Assembly (NCBI RefSeq): GCF_017876545.1
Contig: NZ_JAGIOD010000002.1
Location: 434,001-498,000, forward strand
Length of the DNA stretch: 64,000 nucleotides
Reading direction: 5' to 3'
Source of the DNA: Brachybacterium sacelli
GTDB taxonomy: Bacteria; Actinomycetota; Actinomycetes; Actinomycetales; Dermabacteraceae
In this document: positions 58,107-64,000 of the stretch, one piece after another
How positions within the stretch are numbered: the stretch's first letter is position 1
Layout of the letters: each line of letters starts with the position of its first letter
Notes under the pieces: model-generated
The model's database searches: none
What the model was told of the DNA's origin: nothing
The model's input: only the letters and a program-made list of their open reading frames with translations
Program-made: the position numbers and the translations under genes

Positions 58107-59021
58107 TCATCTCCCGCCGTCGGTCAGCGGCCAGGAGTTCGGCTCGCACCCCTGAAGGCTCATCGACTGCTGCAGCATCACGGGCGCGGGCTGTCCCTCG
58201 CCGCCGCACGAGGCGTGGTCATGACCCAGGAAGTGGCCCACTTCGTGGTTGACCATGTAGGCGCGGTACGCCGGGAGGTCCTCATAGGTGGGTGTCATGG
58301 TCTTCCACCGGTCCGAGTTCAGCACCACGTCCTCGCCGACCCGGCAGTTCCACAGTCCCTGGGTCCGGGCCGGCAGGCAGAGCTCATCGGCGGTGGGCGG
58401 GGACGCGAGGGAGATCGTGAAATCCGCCTGCTCGGCGGAGGCGACCCGCTGGAAGGCGACGTCCTCGAGCGAGGTCCACCCGCGTTCGTCGGCCAGGATG
58501 CCCTCGATCTCGCCGGCCACCTCCTCGGCATCGAGGTCGATGCCGCTCTCCACGCGCACCGCGTAGGTGTGGACGGTGCCCGCCTCGGGCTCCGACCCGT
58601 CGTCGGCCTCCGCCAGGGTCCAGGTCCCGTCGCCCGTGTCGCCGGTGCGCTCGATCTCCTCCGTCGTCGATGTCGCGGCCGCCTTCGCGTCGGAGGCGGG
58701 GGTCTCGGCCTCCGGCGTCGCGGACGCGGCCTCGGCCGGCTCCGCCCCGCCCGCGTCCGACGCCCCTCCGCTGTCCGACGCACCAGGGTCATCGGATGCA
58801 CCTCCGGCGTCGGATGCGTCGCGGGAACCCGCGTCCTCGGCCGTCGCGCTGGTCGCGGACGCGGCCGCGGAGGGCGCGTCCCCGTCGCCCGCGAGCGCGC
58901 GCACCACGGCGGTCACGGCGAGGACGAGGAGGATCAGCACCACCAGGACCAGTCCTGTGCGCAGGAGCCGGCCTCGGCGCGTGAGCTCGAGGGGTGGGTG
59001 GTCGTCCGGCGGGGGAGTCAC
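58107..59021 (-). CDS. DUF3152 membrane-anchored metalloprotease-like protein
   Basis: 304 aa with GTG start 59021. One membrane helix (LLRTGLVLVVLILLVLAVTAVVRAL, residues ~20-44), a long Ser/Ala/Asp-rich linker, then the DUF3152 domain with NHEVGHFLGHDH, an HExxH zinc site with a third His. Cys residues in LCLPARTQGLWNCR and ASCGGEGQ probably form disulfides outside the cell. Family is actinobacterial; substrate unknown. Confidence 0.85.
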   Translation of the reverse strand: MTPPPDDHPPLELTRRGRLLRTGLVLVVLILLVLAVTAVVRALAGDGDAPSAAASATSATAEDAGSRDASDAGGASDDPGASDSGGASDAGGAEPAEAASATPEAETPASDAKAAATSTTEEIERTGDTGDGTWTLAEADDGSEPEAGTVHTYAVRVESGIDLDAEEVAGEIEGILADERGWTSLEDVAFQRVASAEQADFTISLASPPTADELCLPARTQGLWNCRVGEDVVLNSDRWKTMTPTYEDLPAYRAYMVNHEVGHFLGHDHASCGGEGQPAPVMLQQSMSLQGCEPNSWPLTDGGR

Positions 59022-59196
59022 GCCGTCAGGGTAGGCGACCTCGTGCGCCTCGGACGGCGGCGCGCGGACATCCCCCGGGGGTATTCTCCGCCGCCGATTC
59101 CGGCTAAGGTGCCCGACACACGCGTGGCCGTGGCCTCAGCGAGGGGCGCCGCGCCATGAAGGAACTCTCGGCCCACGACGACGTGCGGAGGACCTG

Positions 59197-61566
59197 ATGA
59201 CACCCGAAACGATAGAGCTGTCCGCGGCGAGTCTCTCCATCGTCGGCGTGATCGTGGTGATCGCCCTGGTGGCGATCGCGATGGCGCTGCGCTTCCGGAC
59301 CGAGGTGCTCCGGGCCGATGTCGGCACGACGACCATGAACACGGTCGCCGCAGCGGTGCAGGAAGGTGCCGCGGCCTATCTGCGCCGGCAGTTCCGCACC
59401 CTGGGCGTGTTCGCGGTGATCGCCTTCGTGCTGCTGCTCCTGCTGCCGACGCACGGTGCGACGGGGGCGGAGGGGGTGCTGCTGCGCGGGGCGCGCTCGG
59501 TGGCCTTCGTCGGGGGCGCTGCGTTCTCCGGTCTGATCGGCTACCTGGGCATGTGGCTGGCCGTGCGTGCGAACGTGCGGGTGGCCGCCGCCGCGCGGGT
59601 CGCGGGACGGGACCCGGCGATGCAGATCGCCGTCCGCACCGGTGCCTGCGTGGGGATGGCGACGATCGGCTTCGGCCTGCTGGGCGCCGGGGCGGTGGTG
59701 CTGCTGTTCCGCAGCGACGCACCGCTGGTCCTGGAGGGCTTCGGATTCGGTGCGGCGACGGTGGCGATGTTCATGCGCGTCGGCGGCGGCATCTTCACCA
59801 AGGCCGCCGACGTCGGCGCCGACCTGGTGGGGAAGGTGGAGCAGAACATCCCCGAGGACGACCCCCGCAACGCCGCGACCATCGCCGACAACGTCGGCGA
59901 CAACGTGGGCGACTGCGCGGGCATGGCCGCGGACCTCTTCGAGTCCTACGCGGTCACGCTGGTCGCGGCGCTGATTCTGGGCAAAGCCGCCTTCGGGGAG
60001 GCCGGGATGGTCTTCCCCCTGCTGGTCCCCGCGATCGGGGTGATCACGGCCCTGATCGGCATCTACCTGACCGTGGCGCGCTCCGGGGAGAGCGCCCTGC
60101 GCGCGATCCGCCGCGCGTTCCTGCTCTCCGCCGTGGTCTCTGCACTGCTGTGCACGGTGGCGGCATTCGTCTACCTGCCGGGGAGCTTCGCCGAGCTCGG
60201 CATCGAGGAGGTGACCGCGGCCGTCGACGACCCGCGCGCGGTCGCCTCCGTCTCCGTGGTGATCGGCATCGTGCTCGGAGTGCTGATCCTGTTCCTGACC
60301 GGGTACTACACCAGCACGGAGGACAGGCCCGTCCGCCAGGTCGCCGGGACCTCGCGCACCGGCGCGGCGACGGTGATCCTCGCCGGCTTCTCCCTGGGGC
60401 TGGAGTCCGCGGTGTTCACCGCCCTGGTGATCGCCGCAGCGGTCTTCGCGACCTTCCTGATCGGCGGTGCCGGCATCGCGGGGCTCTTCGCGGTCGCCCT
60501 GGCCGGCTGCGGGCTGCTCACCACCGTCGGCGTCATCGTCGCGATGGACACCTTCGGACCGGTGACCGACAACGCCCAGGGCATCGCCGAGATGTCGGGG
60601 GACGTCGACGACGAGGGCGCCCAGGTGCTGACCGAGCTCGACGCCGTGGGCAACACGACCAAGGCGATCACCAAGGGGATCGCGATCGCCACCGCGGTGC
60701 TCGCCGCGACCGCGCTGTTCGGTTCCTACACCGACGCCATCCGCGGCGTGCTCGGGGACCGCTACCAGGACTTCTTGGACCAGTCCGTCGTGTTCGCCCC
60801 GCAGACCCTGGTCGGGGTGATCACCGGCGCCGCGGTGGTGTTCCTGTTCTCCGGCCTCGCGATCAGCGCGGTCGGACGGGCCGCCGGGGCCGTGGTCCTC
60901 GAGGTCCGACGCCAGTTCCGTGAGATCACCGGGATCATGGACGGCAGCGCGAAGCCCGAGTACGGCCGGGTCGTCGACATCGTCACCAGGGACTCCCTGC
61001 GCGAGCTGGCCACTCCGGGACTGCTCGCGGTCGCCGCCCCGATCGCCGTCGGCTTCGGGCTCGGGGCCCCCGCGCTGGCGGGCTATCTGGGCGGCGCCAT
61101 CGCCACCGGTGTGCTGATGGCGATCCTGCTCGCCAATTCCGGCGGCGCGTGGGACAACGCGAAGAAGATCGTCGAGGACGGATATCACGGCGGCAAGGGC
61201 TCCCCGGCCCACGAGGCCACCATCATCGGCGACACCGTCGGCGACCCGTTCAAGGATACCGCCGGGCCGTCGATCAACCCTCTGATCAAGGTGATGAACC
61301 TGGTCGCCGTGCTGATCGCCCCGGCGGTGGTCGGGATGTCCGCGCTCAGCGGGGACCAGAACCCGCTGCGGTTCGCGATCGCCGCCGCGGCCGTGGCCGC
61401 GATCGCCGTGGCCGTGGGGATCTCCATCCGGCGCGGCGTCGTGCTGGATGCCCCGACGGACGACGAGTCGGAGCCGGGAACCGCCGAGGAGCCTCTCGCC
61501 GCGGAGACGGCCGCCGAGGGGACCCCCGGACGCCGCCACGCAGAGCCTGCCGACGAGGAGCGCTGA
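59197..61566 (+). CDS. hppA: Membrane proton-translocating pyrophosphatase
   Basis: 789 aa, about 16 membrane helices. Uses pyrophosphate to pump protons. The substrate site is seen in DVGADLVGKVEQNIPEDDPRNAATIADNVGDNVGDCAG and, near the C-terminus, NSGGAWDNAKKIVEDG plus GDTVGDPFKDTAGPS. GNTTKAITKG has Lys (K489) where K+-dependent enzymes have Ala, so this is the K+-independent type. GGAGG at 7 bases before ATG 59197. C-terminal tail acidic and disordered. Confidence 0.95.
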   Translation: MTPETIELSAASLSIVGVIVVIALVAIAMALRFRTEVLRADVGTTTMNTVAAAVQEGAAAYLRRQFRTLGVFAVIAFVLLLLLPTHGATGAEGVLLRGARSVAFVGGAAFSGLIGYLGMWLAVRANVRVAAAARVAGRDPAMQIAVRTGACVGMATIGFGLLGAGAVVLLFRSDAPLVLEGFGFGAATVAMFMRVGGGIFTKAADVGADLVGKVEQNIPEDDPRNAATIADNVGDNVGDCAGMAADLFESYAVTLVAALILGKAAFGEAGMVFPLLVPAIGVITALIGIYLTVARSGESALRAIRRAFLLSAVVSALLCTVAAFVYLPGSFAELGIEEVTAAVDDPRAVASVSVVIGIVLGVLILFLTGYYTSTEDRPVRQVAGTSRTGAATVILAGFSLGLESAVFTALVIAAAVFATFLIGGAGIAGLFAVALAGCGLLTTVGVIVAMDTFGPVTDNAQGIAEMSGDVDDEGAQVLTELDAVGNTTKAITKGIAIATAVLAATALFGSYTDAIRGVLGDRYQDFLDQSVVFAPQTLVGVITGAAVVFLFSGLAISAVGRAAGAVVLEVRRQFREITGIMDGSAKPEYGRVVDIVTRDSLRELATPGLLAVAAPIAVGFGLGAPALAGYLGGAIATGVLMAILLANSGGAWDNAKKIVEDGYHGGKGSPAHEATIIGDTVGDPFKDTAGPSINPLIKVMNLVAVLIAPAVVGMSALSGDQNPLRFAIAAAAVAAIAVAVGISIRRGVVLDAPTDDESEPGTAEEPLAAETAAEGTPGRRHAEPADEER

Positions 61567-61741
61567 CGGGGTCGCCGCGCCCGCGTGCCGCACGGAACCT
61601 GTCGGCGCGGTGCGCTGACTCGACCTGCGGTTCGTGAACCCGACGCTGCTGGTCGCGCGGGTCGGCGACACGGACGACTGAGCGCACCGTCGGACTGCTC
61701 GCGCCTGCTGAGGGCCGCGGACCGTTCAACGAATTCTTCGC

Positions 61742-62524
61742 TCAGCGATCGCCGGCTGCTCGTCTCCGCTCCCGTCCCCGCGGTCCGGAGGGTGGCGCGG
61801 GGTCCTGGTCGGGCTGCTGGGCGAGCAGCTCGTCCAGGCGTCCCAGCACCTGCAGCTGCGCGGGGTTGTACAGCTCCACCAGGGCGTGAGCCATCGCTTC
61901 GCGGGCCGCATGCCCGCCGTCCGGTGCGCTCGGCGTGGGGTCCACCAGCCCGGGGTGCTCGCGGCGTGTCCTCCGTGTCCCCGGCACCATCCGTCGTGCG
62001 AGGTCGTCGATGACGTCCGCGTCGGCATCCGCGGGCAGCTCCTCGAACTCGCGGTCGGTCTCCTGGGGGTCGGCCAGAGCCTCGCGGAACTCCTCCACCG
62101 CCGAGGCGTCGAAGACGGTCGCGTACACGGCGAGCAGGGACTGCTGCGCGTCGGTGAGCCCGGGGGCGAGCTCGGCGAAACCGGCCGGGGTCACCGCCGG
62201 CGCGCGGTGCTCGAGGACCTGGGCCAGATCGGCTCGTGCCCGCGTCAGCCGCGCGATCGACTCCTCGAGCTCGGCGTCGACCCGACGGAGCTGGTCGCGA
62301 GCGTCGGGATCGTCGCGATCCACCGCGGCGATCTGCGCCAGGGGGATCCCGAGCTCGCTCAGCCGGGTGATCTGCAGCAACCGGATCAGGTGGGCGGCCC
62401 GGTAGAGCTTGTAGCCGTTGGCGGCGCGCTCGGGCTCGGGGAGCAGGCCCACCTTGTGATAGTGCCGCACCGTGTTCACGCTGGTGCGCGCGAGCTCGGC
62501 GAGCTGTCGGGTGCTCCAGGTCAT
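61742..62524 (-). CDS. MerR family regulator
   Basis: 260 aa. N-terminal MerR HTH: STRQLAELARTSVNTVRHYHKVGLLPEPERAANGYKLYRAAHLIRLLQITRLSELGIPLAQIAAV (residues ~4-70), then a coiled coil (LRRVDAELEESIARLTRARADLAQVLEH) and a larger C-terminal domain of unknown ligand. ATG 62524 gives the HTH at the N-terminus. Ends in a basic tail. Confidence 0.88.
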   Translation of the reverse strand: MTWSTRQLAELARTSVNTVRHYHKVGLLPEPERAANGYKLYRAAHLIRLLQITRLSELGIPLAQIAAVDRDDPDARDQLRRVDAELEESIARLTRARADLAQVLEHRAPAVTPAGFAELAPGLTDAQQSLLAVYATVFDASAVEEFREALADPQETDREFEELPADADADVIDDLARRMVPGTRRTRREHPGLVDPTPSAPDGGHAAREAMAHALVELYNPAQLQVLGRLDELLAQQPDQDPAPPSGPRGRERRRAAGDR

Positions 62525-62618
62525 GCATCGTCTCCGTCCTGGGGGCGCCGGCGGGGCCGCGGCGTCGGTCTGCATTCATCATCGCGCAGCCCGCCCGTCC
62601 GGCGACCCCGGCGCGTCC

Positions 62619-63416
62619 TCAGGCCTCGCCGACCGCCTCGCTCATCGCGCTGATCTGGAACGTGGAACCGGAGGGATCGGCGATCGTGGCGATGCGACCG
62701 AAGGGTGAGTCGACCGGGCCGTCCAGGATCTTCCCGCCCAGTTCGGTGACTCTCGCCAGCGCCGGCTCGGAGGCCTCGACGGCGAAGTAGATGCGCCACC
62801 CGGTGGCCTCTGCGGGCATCACGCCCGTCGCATCGCACATGCCCCAGCTCGCACTGTCGCTGGAACCGTTGGTCGCGTAGCGGAAGGAATCCTCCTCCAT
62901 GGGCTCGCCCATCGCCACCAGGTGCGCGTCGAAGACCGCGGTGTAGAAGGCGGAGGCCGCATCGAACTGGTGGGTCATCAGCTCGAACCAGACGGGGCAG
63001 CCGGGGCTGCCGGTGAACTCGAAGCCTTCGAGGTCTCCGGCCTGCCACAGGCCGATCGTCGCCCCGGTGGCATCGAGGGCGATGGCCATGCGGCCGGAGT
63101 CGCCGATGGCATCGGGTGGGACGACGACGGTGCCCCCGTTCTCGGTGACCTTCGCGGCGCGTGCGTCGACGTCGTCGACCGCGAGGTACACCCCCCACTC
63201 GGCGACCAGAGGGTCGCCCGCCGGACAGGTCATCCCCGTGACATCCATCAGCCCGCCCACGAGAGCGCCGTCGTTGCGGATCAGGTGATAGTGGTTGAAG
63301 GTCTCGCCGAGATCCTCGAACTCCCAGCCGAACAGTCCGGAGTAGAAGGTCTTCGCTGCCGCGAGGTCGGTGACACTGGCGTCGAGCCAGGTGCTGGTGC
63401 CGGTCGTGGTGGTCAT
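62619..63416 (-). CDS. Two-domain VOC family protein
   Basis: 265 aa with two VOC modules: DASVTDLAAAKTFYSGLFGWEFEDLGETFNHYHLI and, in the second half, FELMTHQFDAASAFYTAVFDAHLVAMGE, ending PFGRIATIADPSGSTFQISAM. Related to the CFP30B/hydroxylase-like group of actinobacterial VOC proteins. ATG 63416 with GGAGGAGA upstream. Followed by the MerR gene in the same direction, about 95 bases away. Confidence 0.86.
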   Translation of the reverse strand: MTTTTGTSTWLDASVTDLAAAKTFYSGLFGWEFEDLGETFNHYHLIRNDGALVGGLMDVTGMTCPAGDPLVAEWGVYLAVDDVDARAAKVTENGGTVVVPPDAIGDSGRMAIALDATGATIGLWQAGDLEGFEFTGSPGCPVWFELMTHQFDAASAFYTAVFDAHLVAMGEPMEEDSFRYATNGSSDSASWGMCDATGVMPAEATGWRIYFAVEASEPALARVTELGGKILDGPVDSPFGRIATIADPSGSTFQISAMSEAVGEA

Positions 63417-63513
63417 GTCTCCTCCTGGAGTGGGCGGGCTCGCGGGCCCGAGATGGTGACTCCACGCTAGGCGCGCGGCGAGCGGGTTCTTTGTCCGATC
63501 CTGCGCATCGCGA

Positions 63514-64000
63514 TCATCGGGTGCAGAGACTGGGCAGGGCCGTCAGCAGCGGTGGGCGCGGGGTCGTGGGGGCGGCGAAACGCAGCGTGACCTGCCCGGA
63601 CCGGGTGATCGGAACGGGATGGACAGCGACCACCGGGGCCGTCGGCGCCAATTGGTCGAGGGGATCGGCGTGCAGGGGCACCGCGAATCCCAGCAGGAAC
63701 GGGGCACCCGGGCACAGCGGGAGCCGGACCGACTCGGTCCCCGAGACCAGCACGCCTGAGAGGGGCAGACCGATCGGGGCCGGATGCGGGTACCAGCCCA
63801 CCCAGATCGAGGGGTCGCCGCGCGGGCTGAACCCCTCCGACAGCTCGAGGCGTGCGCTGACGGCTCCCGGCCCGGGGGACAGCAGGGAGAAGGGCAGCGG
63901 GGGCTTGTCGCTGAGATGATCGGCGAGATGGCGCAGCCGTCCCGGTGGCACGCCGACCGTGGCGCGGAAGCGGCGGGTGAAGCTGGAGAGGGAGTCGAAG
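63514..64000 (-). CDS. AraC family regulator (partial, cut by the window end)
   Basis: The last ~161 codons. It enters the window with FDSLSSFTRRFRATVGVPPGRLRHLADHLSD, the second HTH of an AraC-type DNA-binding domain. After that come about 120 residues (GDPSIWVGWYPHPAPIGLPLSGVLVSG and so on) that form an additional C-terminal domain. The first HTH and the start lie outside the window. Confidence 0.75.
   Translation of the reverse strand, partial: FDSLSSFTRRFRATVGVPPGRLRHLADHLSDKPPLPFSLLSPGPGAVSARLELSEGFSPRGDPSIWVGWYPHPAPIGLPLSGVLVSGTESVRLPLCPGAPFLLGFAVPLHADPLDQLAPTAPVVAVHPVPITRSGQVTLRFAAPTTPRPPLLTALPSLCTR

Noticed and set aside
59104..61671. 855-codon open frame antisense to hppA
   Set aside because: It is the mirror of a strongly GC-biased coding sequence, His/Gly/Asp-rich with no domain; hppA on the plus strand is unmistakable.
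1..64000. tRNA or rRNA genes as integration targets
   Set aside because: No cloverleaf or rRNA signature was recognised by eye; the attachment sequence clearly comes from ychF. A tRNA scan would settle this.

Overview
This is high-GC chromosomal DNA from an actinobacterium, probably of the order Micrococcales (a Brachybacterium-like organism is plausible, but I cannot fix the genus). The reasons are the GC-rich third codon positions, the many GTG starts, a gluABCD-type transporter operon, DUF3152, WYL and PspC proteins, and a membrane H+-pyrophosphatase. No rRNA, tRNA or CRISPR was seen.

Left core (1-5604): a secreted von Willebrand A protein, rmuC, an NAD(P)-binding protein and ychF. The 3' end of ychF is an integration hot spot. 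The usual C-terminal codons (EFRFNV-stop) have been replaced by a new tail.

Integrative mobilizable element (about 5573-20299): it carries a type III restriction-modification system (mod, res), a fragment of a second type III Res, a large serine recombinase, an ArdA antirestriction protein, small regulators, a lipoprotein, and a leftward block of mobilization and replication genes (HTH/excisionase-like, HUH+P-loop Rep, MobC, relaxase, overlapping mob accessory gene). Its left junction lies inside ychF. Its right junction is a 49-bp repeat at 20282-20330, and the outer arms of the two junctions are inverted copies of each other.

Cassette array (20282 to about 37808, perhaps to 38981): ten recognisable direct copies of a 48-56 bp repeat (an eleventh is doubtful) split the region into units of 0.6-4 kb. 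The right part of the repeat matches the last codons of ychF. The units hold toxin-antitoxin modules (two HigBA plus P-loop kinase, two RelE-like plus XRE), a GNAT acetyltransferase, a TetR with an unknown protein, a TetR-SDR-SnoaL-LtrA block, a small membrane protein, a glyoxalase-family protein, a MarR-SnoaL pair, and IS1380, IS5 and IS481 elements plus gene debris. The toxin genes appear to be leaderless. I regard this ychF-anchored, integron-like but non-integron array as the most interesting structure in the window.

Right core (about 39000-64000): RCC1-repeat protein, PhoD phosphatase, acetyltransferases, hydrolase, a TetR/NmrA-type pair, PspC, a UvrA-like ABC protein divergent from a WYL regulator, a second NmrA/TetR pair with two clear operators, gluABCD, SDR, PAP2, VOC proteins, PlsC, a DUF3152 protease-like protein, hppA, a MerR regulator and a partial AraC regulator cut by the window end. 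These look like ordinary chromosomal genes arranged mostly as short operons or divergent regulator-target pairs.
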